A stretch of DNA of 64,000 nucleotides from Pinus tabuliformis (GCA_031772625.1 CM062808.1:139912605-139976604), one strand, 5' to 3'. Positions 33,202 to 46,276 are shown, numbered from the stretch's first letter. A program made the numbers and translations. Notes: generated by a model not told the origin, from the sequence alone.

Positions 33202-36165
33202 TCATGCCCTCATGAAAACATTGTAGTTGACATGTAAGGCAGTGAGAGAGTAGGCTGGAGATGGAATCTCATGTGGAGGTCTATAGCCATGATGCATAAC
33301 TAGGTGTTCAAATAAATGGCCTGTCTGACCCTCAGGCATCTCATACAGGGCTTGGTATCCAAGTGCAGTGTGCCAAATAATTGGACTCTGGAACCTATAT
33401 CCTAACCAGGATGGCCCTGCCCTCAACATGACTTTGCCATAGAGGTGCAAGCAGTTGGCGGCTAACTTAAAATTTTCATACTTAAATGGTTCCCTGAGTT
33501 GGATATTCGGATTAGAGATCTGATATCGAAATTTAGCCACATTAATGGCAAGGTCTTTAATAGTGAAAAAGTATTCTATTCACTGTTAATTGATTATTAT
33601 GTGAATGGGTCCTAATGCTTCAATTACACCTGGAGTCTTCATGAGGTTCCTATGTTCTCTCCACAACTGTACTGGATCCCTAGGCTCAGCTCTCACCCAC
33701 AAATCTAATCCATTTTCTTTCCTTTGGAAAGCATTATAGGCTTTAAGCCATTTAATTTGATTAACCCCAAATGAAATAAATTCTTGTAATTGGATATCCC
33801 CAACAAAAGGGCCAGGGTTCAACTCGGTCTCCTGGTCTAATACAAGGTTATGTAAATAAAACTCACACAGTAGTCTTTGAACTTTTACCCCATAGTGCTT
33901 ACAACAGTTTATAAAGTCATCGATGGTATTAATTTGTATGGGAGCACCTGCTTTAACAGCCTTTATTTTCAATTGCAAATATTGTTCCATTAAAAATAAG
34001 GCATAATTCTTAGTAGGGGCTCTACATGCTAGGACGTCATTGTACAAAGAACATAAGGTATCCATCTGCTTGATAACTATATCTAACCTACGAGTTACCT
34101 TCGCGACTTTTTCTTCTTCCCTTCACCACCATTCAAAGGCCTAGCTTTCAGATAGATTGACGTTCCTAAGTTGTTGCTGTAGCTCTTCATACCTTTCTCG
34201 AGGCACCGTTTACTCTATGAGCTTTTCTGCTGCTTGCTGAGCTTGTGTCAAACCCTCTCGTAGGGTTACTGTTCTTGGATCTCTTTCCCATGCGGTGGTG
34301 GAGACTGAGAGTTTTACCTGAATTTTCCTATTGCATTGTCTTGCGTTCATGGCCCGTATCACTCCCGAGGGTGGTGCCTCTGTCTGAATTTCTTTATCGC
34401 AGGTCAATATATCATCTGTTTGTATTTCAACATGGGTAACAGTCAAATTTTGTTCCTTTTGAATTTTAACAGCAGTCTACTCCTCAATAACATTTGGAAT
34501 AGTAGCCTGCTTTTAAACAGGGTTTTGAATAGTAGGGTGGACTCTGGTCCTCTGATCCCTTGTCTTGAGGGGTTTTGCTGGAGTGGTTGCATGTTTCCTT
34601 CCTGAAGTCCTTTTTACCCTTTTCCTTGCTTTCAAAATCCTAATGTGCGGTCGAAGCTGAACTATTACATTCAATAGTCTTTGTTTTTCTTTCAGTAATT
34701 TCTTAATTTCCTCAATTTCCTTAGAAGGAACAACAGACTGTTCGCTACAGCCTGGACTATGACCTAGATTAATTTCCTGATTTTCTCTCTGGGGTGCTTC
34801 TTTGTTGCTCTACTCTGGCTACTCCGGGGCAAGAACCCTAGCTGGTTTTGTTATTTCTTGGGTGACATCCTTTTCTGCCCCCCCTTCTTCCGAAGTTTCT
34901 TCTGGTGTCGTTTGGCTAGGAACGGAGTATTCCCGTTCTGCATCTCCTGTCATGTTTTCATCATGAACAGGCTGACTCTCCTCTTCTACTTCCTCTGCAT
35001 GTGATTCTTCAGGTGCATTTCCCTCCTGAGCAGAGTGTTCTTTTGGTTCTTCTTCAGCATGGAGATCTGATGGGCTGGAAGATTGGCCATATTCGCCCAT
35101 ATTGGCCAAAACTTTGGCCAATTCATCTTCTCTCAATGGATCCTACAATGGGCTACCTTCCTGCTGTTCTGTTTCCTCCTCCTGCTCAAGTTGCTCAGTT
35201 TCTTCCTCCATTTCTCCTTCCTCGTTTTCCTGCATTACTTTCTCATTGTCTTCTCCTTCTAATCGTGGGGGTTGCTCATCCCCTGTATCTTCTATCTCTA
35301 CCGGTTGGCTGGTATTTCCTTGGGGATTCTCTAGCCTCCCTCGTAGTTGTGCTAGTCGGACCAATTTCCTTCGTTTCTCTGGACCCTCAGGTGTACTGGT
35401 GGCATGTTTACGTTTTGGGGATGGTGTGGTCAATCCTCCATCTATCATGGCAATTATCTCTTCCCAGCTGCTCTGCTGCTGGGTAAGGCTATGGCTGACT
35501 ATTAACCGTATCAACCCATGATGACTAACAACTAATTCTACATTCTATGCCTTTTTTATGCTCCATGCAACGTCATGAAGTAATCAATTTAAAAATACAG
35601 GTAAATTTACAGAGCATTTTTGCTTTAATACAGCTAAGAGTTTCAGGTGTCGTGGTCTTACCACGTCTTTTCTACCTTCACAGGTGATGTAGCTTTGAAT
35701 GGTCTTTACCAATTCTGCCCACGGCTCTCCTAATGCTGCTGGTAGAATCCCCTTTCCTCTAATTGTCAGGCTCTGGCCTTCCTCCTGGAAGGTTTCTATG
35801 ATCTTCTGCAATCTTTCCTTCTTTAACGTCCATACAGGTCCAGCGGTTGGCAGTCCCGAGACTTCTACGATTATGTCATCGGTGACTGCTATGTGTCTCC
35901 CCCTCACTGTGGAGTGATCCTCTCGCAAGTTCTGCAAGAATTCAATTTCTACAGTCTTGTTGGATTCCTGTAAGTGATTGAGATAAGTTAGCCATCCTGC
36001 TCTTGCCAGGATTTCCCGTGCAACATTAGAGACTGTCAGTGCCTGTGGCTCTCTCCAAATCGATCTTCCTCCCATATTTATGGTTTCACTGTAAAATCTC
36101 AGATTTTTGACAATGGAACGGTAGTTGTTCACACTGTTAAAACACAGAGAGGCTGACAGACGCAA
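33202..36165 (-). pseudogene. Element C second ORF downstream of pol
   Basis: One frame of about 988 codons without frameshift, from 36165 (or ATG 36075, MGGRSIWREP) to 33202, broken by about ten stops. Order: an N-terminal domain (36165-35584) with VRGRHIAVTDDIIVEVSGLP, typical of Athila-type ORFs; a hydrophilic segment with basic patches PKRKHA and EKRRKL (near 35420); Glu-rich acidic stretches (35300-34820); a Lys/Leu/Glu coiled coil (near 34700) followed by a basic patch; and a C-terminal globular region (34065-33202). Athila elements often carry such an ORF in the env position; I see no clear signal peptide or membrane segment. The basic patches suggest a nuclear protein. Function unknown. 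Confidence 0.75.
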
Positions 36166-37606
36166 GACTTGCTGAAAATCTAAAGGGTTTTACTAATGCC
36201 GCAGAGCATACTATGGAGATGGCTTAGGAACAGTAAGCCATGAAAAAAATAAAAAATAGTATACCGTTGAGCCGTGCTATTCCCAAGTACGTAGTTTCCC
36301 GAATAGTGGTCTGACACATCATCCAAGGAATGATGAGGTTAACCTCCACCCCCCCCCGCAATGTGATAGGCTGTCCGAGCCGTCAAATAAAGGAGCGGCG
36401 TGCCATTCTGTTCTGAAGCAGAGTCATAAAGAAACAGCGTATGGCAATATGCCTTGTTTACAAAAGTGGCAGATTACTGAAATCAAGGTGTTAAGTTGGA
36501 TCTCTTAATACGTAAGAGACTGCTGTGATATGATGCGAGGCTGGGAGGATAGGACATCTACCATACATACTGAGTCTCATGCGGTCATTGTCAATTGTTT
36601 TGTCATGATTGGTGATAATAGATTTACATGCGTTGTATGGTTCGGAAAATAATATACATTCTTCTTATGCGATTGATTACTAAGGTATAAGAAACAGAAG
36701 GGTGATGATAACTGCCTATTGGTGTAAATAATGTGACTTCAATACCATTAACAGTGCTCTGCTGCCGACAGGAGTCCATAACCTTGGCAGAGTTGCTTAT
36801 TTCCCCCATGGAACCATGATCCTTTATGTATGCTTAGGAAGTGTTGTATGATGTCAAAATGTAGGCCATTATGCTGGCTTGGTAACCAGTTAGCCATAAT
36901 GCCATTCGCGAGGAAGGAGCGAAAGGTGGGCAGGCGGGCTCGTGATGAGACCTCCTATTCCAAAGGTTCTTTATTTGATATACCTTTTGGACCATATCCC
37001 TGGTGTGGTGGCCATAGTGGGAATGCCACTTCACTTTCTTCCTCATGATCATGGTAGGCTGGCTCTTGATGAGACCCCCTATCCTGCATTTGACATCTTT
37101 ATATAAACAAGTCAGTTTGCTCTTTTTTCTTTCTTTTTCATAAAGTACTTTCCCATTTATACACAAAGGGTGGTTCAACACTCCTTAAGAGTAGGAATGG
37201 TGGAAGAAGTCTTAACATCTCAATAGGAAGATATAAACCCTTTGCTCCTACTCCTGGATAATAATCAAAGAGGATTTAAAAGGAACCAACATGATAAAGA
37301 TAACTAATCAGAGCAGAGTTAGTGAAACAATGACAGCAAAAGATAATGGGTAAGTGTGTCCTTCCCTCTGTCCTTTTACCAATTCAGAGCAATTTCTTAT
37401 AAAAATAACGATTTTATAATTCACCTGATTTCAGTATGTTGTGATTTTGCATCCATTGCATAAGTGCATAGCTGTATTCCAAAAGACTTGAAAGAACAGG
37501 AATAGTAAGCATCCTTAATTTAAAATAGCAAGGGAAGCAAGCATACGTAAAAGGAATACAAGGACATTGCTGTTTCAAAGAGGAAGAGCAAAAGAATACA
37601 AGTGGT
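36166..37606 (-). other. Element C spacer between minisatellite and second ORF
   Basis: About 1.4 kb of non-coding sequence. A poly-C run (about 36350-36357) and two related GATGAGACC-type stretches (36945 and 37068) are visible. No domain in any frame. It could be the leader or splice-acceptor region of a subgenomic RNA for the second ORF; that is inference. Confidence 0.5.
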
Positions 37607-38362
37607 GTTCCTTTTGGAAAAAGGAACAGCGAAGATCAAAAATGCTATTCCTTTGGAAAAGGAACAATAGAAAATACAAATGATGTTCCTTTGGAAAAGG
37701 AACAGTAAAAATCGGAAACGTTGTTCCTTTGGAAAAGGAACAACAAAAATCGGAAACACTGTTCCTTTGGAAAAGGAACAGCAAAACACACAAATGTCGT
37801 TCCTTTGGAAAATGAACAACAAAAATTGAAAATGTTGTTCCTTTGGAAAAGGAACAGAAAAACACATAAATGTTGTTCCTTTGGAAAAGGAATAGCAAAA
37901 ATCGAAAATGTTGTTCCTTTGGAAAAGGAACAGCAGAACACAGAAATCTTGTTCCTTTGGAAAAGGAACAGCAAAAATGGAAAATGTTGTTCCTTTGGAA
38001 AATGAACAGCAGAAAGCAGAAATGTCATTCCTTTGGAAAAGGAACAGCAAAAATCAAAAATGTTGTTCCTTTGGAAAAGGAACAGCAAGACACCCAAGTG
38101 TCGTTCCTTTGGAAAAGGAACAACAAAAATCAAAAATGTTGTTCCTTTGGAAAAGGAACAACAAAACACCCAAATGCCGTTCCTTTGGAAAAGGAACAAC
38201 AAAAAGAAAAAGTGTTGTTCCTTTGGAAAAGGAACAGCAGAAAGAAAAAATAAAGAAAAAGAACAAAATTAAAGCAAAATGACAGCTGATCCAAAAGGTG
38301 TTGTTCTTTTGAAAAAGGAACAGCAGAACGAAAATGCTGTCCCTTTGAGAAAAGGAACAACA
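37607..38362. repeat. 38-bp hairpin minisatellite in element C
   Basis: From 37647 to about 38255, repeat starts fall exactly every 38 bp (37647, 37685, 37723, 37761 and on to 38217), 16 units, with looser units at 37607, 38303 and 38339. Each unit carries GTTCCTTTGGAAAAGGAAC, an 8-bp perfect inverted repeat around GGA, then CAGCAAAAATCGAAAATGTT-like sequence. Because 38 is not a multiple of 3 and the unit lacks stops in most frames, long but meaningless open frames appear on both strands. Confidence 0.95.
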
Positions 38363-38477
38363 AAAATAATAACATTGCTGCTGCTTCGAAAAGTGACGAC
38401 AAAGTGTTTGATTCAAAAATATGTACAAAAACAAAACAAAAGAAATTATGTAAAAACTGTGAAAAGAGATAAATTAC

Positions 38478-39880
38478 TTAATGAATCACAGGTGAGGAAG
38501 ACTTCTCTCCCTCCCCCAAAATTTCCATATCAGAGTCTTGGCATAGCTGCTGGCAGAAGGACTCCCGAGTGAGTGGTTTGCAATAAAGACGAACTTGGTG
38601 GCCATTTGCCTTGAAGGCATATCCGGAACCGTCAATAGTGATTAGAGTAAGAGTACCATTGTCATGTACCTTCTGGATTTCATATGGTCCCAACCAACGA
38701 GTCTGAAGTTTCCCAGGAAAGTCCTGAAACCTGGAATCGTACAAAAGTGCCTAGTCTCCTTCATGGAAGACTTTATTTTTAATGAGAGCATCATGCCATT
38801 TAGCTCGCTGCTGTTGGATAAGTGCAGTGTTTTGGAGTGCAGAGAGCCTGATTTCATCAAGCTCATTGATCTGCTGTAATCGATTAATCTGTGCCTCAGT
38901 TAGATCTAAGCCAACTTCCTGTGTTGTTCACAATGTTTGGATTTCAAATTCTATGGGAAAAATGGGTTGCTTTCCAAACACTAATTGATAAGGTGAGTAA
39001 CCAGTGGTACTTCTCCATGTTGTTCTGTAAGCCCATAGTGCTTCTGGTAGTCTGGCAGCCCAATCACGTCTATGTGACGCAATTGTTTTTGTTAGGATTG
39101 CTTCTATTATTTTATTGTTGCTTTCTACTTGACCATTTTCCGGTGGGTGGTATGGAGTAGTGATTTTATGCTAGACATAATTTGTGAGTGTTGCAGCTAT
39201 TTTGTTCCCAGCAAACTGTGGTCCACCGTCTGTAATTATATCTCTTGGAAGGCCATAACGCACAAATATATGGAACAAGAACTATATGACAGAATCTTCT
39301 GTAGCTATCAGCAACGCCTCTGCCTCAACCCATTTCGTGACATATTCTGTTGCCACCAGAATATATGTTTTCTGGTTTGAGGGTGGGTGAATTGGTTTGA
39401 CGAAATCAAGGGCCCATCGTTCGAATGGTTCAATGACTAATTGTGGGTTCAAGGGCATCTCATCGGACTGACCAGGGCGTCCTACTCTCTGGCAACTGTC
39501 ACAAGCTTGGACGAATTTCTTTGCATCTTTGAAAATTGTAGGCCAATAATACCCTGTTTGCAGCACCTTATGTCCAGTTTTGCGATCGGCGAAATGTCCG
39601 CCACATGGTCTGTCATGGCAGGCTTTTAAAATGTCGAAGATTTCATCCTCTCGAACGCATCTTCTGATATGCATATCTGCCCCTATGTGGAACAGGTAGC
39701 CTCCAACCCACGAGAATCGAGCACTCCTCTGAACAATCTGTTTCCGCTCATTAGGGGTTAGATGTTTCGGTAGTTTACCTACTGCTAGGTAATTGGCAAC
39801 ATCAGCATACCAGGGTGTTTGAACAGCCACAACAAATAGATGCTCGTCCGGAAATTGATCTTCAACTGCTGCTACATCGA
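38478..39880 (-). pseudogene. Element C integrase
   Basis: Zinc region [11 protein letters not shown] ... ACDSCQRVG (about 39625-39490), then WALDFVKPI (first Asp), IITDGGPQF (second Asp, about 39230) and NGQVESNNK (Glu, about 39120). After stops near 39170, 38925 and 38755 it continues into a C-terminal domain (LGPYEIQKVHDNGTLTLI). All three catalytic acids are visible. No chromodomain. It ends near 38478, just before the minisatellite. Confidence 0.88.
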
Positions 39881-40271
39881 TTGGCTTTGGCATTCTTGAG
39901 AGAAAATCGGCTACAGGATTTTCTTTTCCAGGTCGATCCTTGATTGTAATATCAAATTCCTGCAATAAAATCAGCCATCTAGTTATTCTGCCATTTGTGA
40001 TAGGCTTGTTTGCTAAATATTTGATGGCAGAATGATATGTATACAAGATAACAGGATATCCAGTAATGTAATGTCTAAACTTATTGACAGCATGTATTAC
40101 AGCTAGAAATTATTTCTCAGTAACAGTGTAATTTAATTCAGTAGGGGATAAATTTTTGCTAATATAATAAATTGCATATGGTTTTTTATCCTCTTCCTGC
40201 CCAAGGACTGCTCCAATGGCTGTATCTGAGGCATCAGATGATATCTGAAATGGCAAATCCCAATTTGGTCC
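39881..40271 (-). pseudogene. Element C RNase H
   Basis: SSDASDTAIGAVLGQ (first Asp), [31 protein letters not shown], then [13 protein letters not shown], where the usual TDH Asp is Tyr, and [14 protein letters not shown]. Same frame as RT, with stops around 40270 and 40110. One catalytic Asp is lost. Confidence 0.82.
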
Positions 40272-42224
40272 TCAAAGGACTAGGGCTGTGGACACAAGCT
40301 TCTTCAGATCCTGGAAAGCATGTTCACATTTTTCTGTCCAAAGAAAATCAACGTTACCAGTTAGTGCATACAGAGGTGCAGCAATATGCGAAAAATGTTC
40401 TATAAACCTCCTATAATAACCATAAAATCCAAGAAAACTGTGTACCTCCATTTGAGTGGTAGGAGTGGGAATAAGAAAAATTATTTTGATTTTGGCTGGC
40501 TCTACCTGAATGCCAGCTGCTGAAATATAGTGTCCTAGAATAAGTCCTTCAGTCATCATCATATAGCATTTTTCATCGCTTAAACAAAGTCTGGTAGTAA
40601 TGCAGTGTTGTACGACTTTTTCCAGTGTATCCAATGCTGGATCGAAATCATCTCCATATGGTGTAAAGTCATCCATGTATACTTCAAGTCCTTCATTTAT
40701 TAAGTCTACAAAAATGCTGAGGATAGCCCTTTGGAATGTGGTAGGAGCATTGCATAAGCCAAAAGGTAGAACTCTATAGGCAAATGTTCCCCAAGGACAA
40801 GTAAAAGTGGTTTTGTCTTGGTCTTCAGGGGCAATCTGAATCTGATTGTATCCACTGAAGCCATCCAGGAAAGAAAAGAATTTCTTTCCTACCAAAGTGT
40901 CTAATACTTGGTTGATGAATGGGAGAGGGAAGTGGTCTTTTTGTGTTGCTTTATTTAGTTCTCTGTAATCCACACAAATTCTCCATTTCCCATTCTTTTT
41001 TGGTACCACCACAAGCGGAGAGACCCATTTACTATCAGAGATAGGATAGATGAAATTGACATCTAAAAGTTTTTGAAGTTCAGCTTTTACCACATCTTTT
41101 AGATGAGGATTAAGTCTCCTCTGAGGCTGGCGAACAGGTCTCGCATCTTTTTCTATGTAAATGTGGTGGGTACATAATTGGGGGTCAATTCCTTTCATAT
41201 CAGGGTAGTCCCATGAAAATGCTTCTTTATATTTCCTCAACAAATGGATGAGCTTCGTTTCTTGTTCGGAGGTGAGGTTGGCATTAATGTTTAAGGTTTT
41301 TCCCAGTTCGATTTCCACAATTTTACTATTTGCAACAGAGGTAATAGGTATTGTTTGATCATGTGGATATTTAAGAGGATCTTCTTCTAATTCATTATCG
41401 AATGCTGCCTCTATCATGTGACACTGTGTGTGGGATCTGAATTCAGTTTGACTAATAAATTTATTAATGGCATCGTCCTCTGTTTGGTCTTTAAAATCAA
41501 GTGCCTCTTGTATAGTTAATGGAGATCTAATGTTGTCAGTAAGGTATGATACAGGGTGCTTATTAGTTTTGATCATTGTGACACTTGGTTGTGCTGGAGG
41601 ATATAAGGCTAAGTTCTTAATATTCACTCCCCTCGTTATGGTCGTATTGCCTTGTCGGCAACCAATATAGGCATCGGCAGTTGCAAGCCAAGGTCTACCT
41701 AAAATCAATGGGTGTCTATCAAGTCGGCTTTTGGGATTTATTATCAGAAAATTGGTCAGATATTCCCAGGAGTCAACAGATACCACGACATCATGTAGTG
41801 TGCCCTCTGGCCTAACCACAGATCGATCAGCTAGCTCTAGCAAGGTAGAGGTGGGTTCTACAGATCTAATGCCTAGCTTTTGGCAAGTAGTAGTTGTTAA
41901 GATGTTGATTGCAACTCCTAGATCAACTAAGACATTAGGGAAGGTTTGACCATAAATTTGTATGGTGACTATTGGATTTCCTGGGTCTTCGTATTTAATG
42001 GGTGTTTATTTTCCTGATAACAAGTCAGATAGAGTGCCAAATACTTGGACTCTTGGATTATTTGCTGCATTCTTCCTTGGTTTCTTTACACACAATTCTT
42101 TGATAGTCTTTGCATATATCGGGATGTCTTGAATGGCTTGGAGGAATGGAATTTTTATGTACAAATTTTGTAATTCTCCCAGAATGTCAAAATCAGGATA
42201 TTGTGTAGGTCGAGGTATGATTAA
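40272..42224 (-). pseudogene. Element C protease and reverse transcriptase
   Basis: Protease core VDLGVAINIL (about 41925), with DLG instead of DTG or DSG as commonly seen in Athila, followed by HPLILGRPWLATADAYIGC. RT blocks: WVSPLVVVPKKNGKWRICVD, FLDGFSGYNQI, LPFGLCNAPTTFQRA, LEVYMDDFTPYG (about 40675), then LILGHYISAAGI and FLGFYGYYRRFI. From 41843 to 40272 there is one open frame of 523 codons, the best-kept part of this element. Confidence 0.92.
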
Positions 42225-44383
42225 TCATTCTGGGAATGGGGGAGAGGATGTGGTTGCTTGGTTATAAGTTTGTTGTTTGTTCACATCCTCTTCTTGTGAT
42301 AGGTGTTCTCTGGGTAACTGATTTTCAGCATGGGTTGTCTTATCTCCCTCAGTTTCAATAATACGCCCAGATCTTAGCTGAAGATCATTACACTCCCTCA
42401 GATTAGCTCCTATTTCTGATGTTTCTACTATTTGGATAGATTGGACCGGTCTGTTATTTGGATTGGGATTGGGTTGGGCTGGGAGTTGCGGTCTCAGATT
42501 AGACTGGGGATTTTGTTGTAAGGCTGGCAGTGTAGGTTGAGGGAGTGGCATGGTTCCTACTGGCTGATGCATCGGTCTTTGCCAGTTTGTCTGCCAGGCT
42601 GAACTTTGTGAAGTAGGGGGAGTCCATTGTGCTGGGTATGGGTTATTTTGCCAATATGGTGGGGCATAGGGAAAATTTGGCCAACTAGATTGGCTTGCCT
42701 GATTCGGCCATGGGGTTGATGAAGGAAACGACTGTGGTGACCAATTTGGAAATGGGGGTTGATTTTGCCACATATTATATTGTTGAGCATTATACTATGG
42801 AGACTGAAAAGAAGAGGTTGGGTCCGAAAACATACCAGACTGTCGCGGTTTCCACTGACGGTGCTGGTTGAGCAGATACATTGATTCTGGCTCTTCTTCT
42901 GCTTCCTTATATACTGCTTTTAATCCGGGAAGTGAGGGACAGCTTTCCGTAAAGTGATATTTTGTGCATATGGCGCATGTTTGGACTACGTCTAGTGGAC
43001 ACTCCTTATGGCTATGTTTCTTCCTGCATCGGGGACAGAAGATTGCCAAATTCTACTCTGCCTCCATTTGCTTCTGTTTGGCCTGCATAACATCAAGTTG
43101 TGTAGTTAGCATCCCTAGTATATCAGTTTTAAAATTTTCCAATAAATTTCCAATTTCTGCACTCACTACTCCTTCTGTTGAAATTTTATTATCTCTTACA
43201 AACCGATCATGTTCTGCCGGTTTTAATCTTGTGCTGCCTCTCGAGCTCTTGATACATAAGTTAATAATGTCAGCAAAATTTTCCTGATAAATATCTCCTT
43301 TTCCCATAATGTTTAATGTTTCAATCCATTGTTCCTTCATGCCCCTAATTAATGTTGTTTTAACACATTATCAGGTAAAGGTAGTGATGCATAAGGAGAT
43401 ATTTGAAGATTATACTGAAAACGTTCCACATACTCCTATAATGTTTCATTTGGTCTAGCTACCATCTAGAATATTTCGTCCTTCAGTTCTCTAGACCTGC
43501 AATAGTCCTGATATTTTTTTAGAAAAGATTCTTTCATTTGATCCCAGTTATTTATAACCCAGCCACCTAATCCCATAAACCATCTTATGGCAGCCCCTTT
43601 TAATGTAGAGGGAAATCATTTTAGTTTCTGGGGGACGGTGGTGTAATCATATCCCTATACAGCACATCGAACTCAAATAGAAATGCATCCGGATCTTCTG
43701 ATATAAGACCGTGGAATGTAGGGATATGTTGAAGAGGGATTGATTTCATGGGCGCATTTGCTACAGTATCCACTATGGGGTATTGCAATGTAGAGGTTTG
43801 GGTGTTTGGCTGGTTCTGAGCCATTTGGTCGAATATATGCCAATAACCTTCTGGGATATCTAGGAGGGTATTCCTAGGTTGAGAAGGAATGGCTTTAACA
43901 GGAATGGTTTCAATAGCACTTCCTCTATCTAGGATAATGAGAGTGCCTAATGTCTGAGGAGATTGAGTTTCTTCAACAACGATTTTTGCAGCACTTCCCT
44001 TGTCTGGGCTGTTCAATGGCTGAGTTGTCCTAAGAGGAGACCTTGGTTCCTTAGTTTCCCCTGTCTCTCCTCCTCCTTCACAAAGATTACTGAAATTCCC
44101 TTCTTGTAATACTTCTGGAGTAGAATTTTCAATTTCTTGAAAGTCCTGTTCTTTAGTTTGACTATGCACCTCAGCAAAGGCTACAAATGGTGATCCTGTG
44201 GCCTGAAGGGAACTAGTAGGCTGTCTCGAAATAACTTTTTCTGGGTCCTACTGAAGGCTGATATTCTGCTTTCTTGAAGATTTCGTTTATGAAGGTTGAT
44301 CGGCCAAGGGTTACCGACCCCTTAGCTTTTTCTGTCTTGGGTAGAGGTTTGGATTTTTTTTCTGGCTTTTTCTGCTTAGTCAT
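42225..44383 (-). pseudogene. Element C gag with zinc finger and Pro/Gln-rich tail
   Basis: Likely ATG at 44383 (MTKQKKPEKK, basic). A frameshift follows before the 44169-43621 frame, which holds IPTFHGLISEDPDAFLFEF, the start of the gag core. The core continues through 43620-43341 with stops (GWVINNWDQM-like, LPDNVLKQ-like) and 43340-43053. A Cys-rich finger (CPRCRKKHSHKECPLD, then CAICTKYHFTESCPS, 43049-42920) gives two CCHC-like knuckles. A Pro/Gln/Trp/Asn-rich tail (42773-42225) follows. At least two frameshifts and several stops. Confidence 0.82.
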
Positions 44384-44553
44384 TCACACAAATCAACTGC
44401 TAGATTCTACCCAAACAAAATAGCAACAAATCTGTAGGAAAGCAGGGCTATTACATGCTCCACACGTAGGTTCTTACCTTCTATTTTTAAAACCCAATTC
44501 TTCCCTAACAGGTTCTTACACTACTCTGGAAAGAAACAAATGGCTACACTCTT

Positions 44554-44570
44554 TCCCTGGCAACGGCGCA
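44554..44570 (-). promoter_or_regulatory. Primer binding site of element C (tRNA-Asp type)
   Basis: On the minus strand TGCGCCGTTGCCAGGGA follows the 5' LTR after a short T run. The Athila tRNA-Asp site is TGGCGCCGTTGCCGGGGA, so one G is missing and one base changed. Confidence 0.8.
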
Positions 44571-44574
44571 AAAA

Positions 44575-46276
44575 AGTCGAGCTATAAAAAGGGTCTCTTT
44601 CCCCTCTAATTACCTCACATTAATTTGTCAATCCAAGAACGTTTTGTTATTTCAAAGAGTGTCTCAGTCTGAGGCTATTATTTGCGAGAGTAATGCTAGT
44701 AGTACAGTGCTAAAAAATACAAGAGTAAACGGATGCTTGTTTACAGTAAACTACTTCAAAAGATTAAACCACACATTCAGAAAACTAAGCAATTTATCAG
44801 TCAAGGGTTCAGTAGCAGTAACTCATCCCTTTGTAAACTAATGGAATTAAAGTAAATCAGAGAACAAAACGTGGATCTGGGAGCCGGACAGTAATTTTCA
44901 GTGCTCACTATAGCCTTGGATCGTTCTTCACACCAAAATAACAAATGACAGGAAATGGAACGGCAGATAAGAAATGGGACAACAAATAAGGAATAGAACA
45001 ACAAACCTGAAATGGAACAACAAACAGGAAATTGTAACAACAATTAAGTCTAACAAGCAGGAACACCTTAATCTACAAGATCAAATGCACTAATCGTGAC
45101 CTACAGGAATCAAATGGCAATCCTTCACTCTTAAGGACGAATTGAACAACACACAAAAATGGAACAGCACTGATTAATGATGAATTATAGAACAGCGCTT
45201 GAAAACCATATATGCACATGACACACCTTAATAGTAACCTGATCTTGGTAAACTAGTTATCAATCTCAGTTATAAAATATTACGACTGTGTTTCAGAATG
45301 GAACAACAATGTCTATAGATCCAACAATCACAAAGAACATAATCGCTAAGATGAATTCTGTAATATCAATGAATAAGTGCACAACACAGAGGCTCTGTAA
45401 TTGAACAGCAACAATATTCTGTAAAGACCGACGATACTATATTAGTGCTTAAAAGAACAGTAATACGTTGCAAAGTTAATACAATGGTTCTGTCTTCAGA
45501 AACTTTAACAAATCAAACATAACAGAGCATGTGATGTAAACTAACAAAACATATCATATTACCAAATAACGCTGATAAGCAAACCACGCATAAACCAAAT
45601 GTAATAGTACAAGAGAAAGTGTCCTCCAGGGCTGGGCCCTTAGCCTCCAAGGGTACACCGCTTGAAGTTATTCCAAACTCAGAGATGAAATAGCAACCGA
45701 GTTTGTATTAATGCATAAGACGAAATTACAGTAGATCAGCTCTCAACGAGACTCGATGATCAAAGTTTCAATCTTAAGAGAAATTACATAAAACATAAGG
45801 ATTCAATAGACCCCTCGAGCTAACAATGCTGCCCCTTTTATAATGGTGAAGGCGGAGGTGTCTAGGTGCAAAAATAGTTAAAGCAGTGATCCCTCAGGAT
45901 CAAAGGATCCTGAGGGATTCGCCGAACCGTTAGTCCTCAGTTATCTCTTTTCTTTCTCGCGTCGAGCTGATATCTCCACTTCCTTTCCAGGGCTGATTCG
46001 CTTTGATTTGTTTTGCCTTGTTTGCATACAGTTCCCCATCGAAGGGTCAGCGGTTAACCCGTCCTTGTCCTTTCCTTTGGAACGGCAGTTTTTCGTTTTT
46101 CCTTCTTCCTGCATAAGAAAATGACAATTTTCATTGTTTTCGTTTTGCACATTAATCTCACAGGTTTTATTACAATTCCTTATCATTTTCCTAGTTCATG
46201 ATGCAAAAGGTTTGTAAGTTCTAATGAGAAGATGCTGAAATAATTACCAAAAACATACCTTCTTTAGTACTCCACA
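44575..46276 (-). repeat. Element C 5' LTR (1702 bp)
   Basis: Longer partner of 31625-33180. The LTR end next to the primer site reads CTCGACT rather than CTCGACA. It keeps the 137 bp missing from the other LTR. Confidence 0.93.

Larger units (their letters stand above)
31625..46276 (-). mobile_element. Element C: Athila-like Ty3/gypsy
   Basis: Minus strand, 14.65 kb, perfect target duplication TCGGC (31620-31624 and 46277-46281) inside the copia 3' LTR; the intact copia LTR shows the empty site near 51661. LTRs: 31625-33180 and 44575-46276. Reading leftward: tRNA-Asp-type primer site, gag with CCHC, protease, RT, RNase H, integrase, a hairpin minisatellite, a long second ORF and a G-rich polypurine tract. 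Primer type, VYMDDF in RT, no chromodomain and an extra ORF after pol all fit Athila. Stops and frameshifts are present throughout. Confidence 0.92.

Noticed and set aside
37520..38282. Several overlapping open frames of 90-185 codons on both strands
   Set aside because: They are translations of the 38-bp minisatellite, whose unit lacks stops in most frames and shifts phase each unit; the protein text is just the repeat.
37607..38362. CRISPR-like array
   Set aside because: Regular 38-bp spacing, but there are no unique spacers: the whole unit repeats, the setting is a plant retroelement and there are no cas genes.
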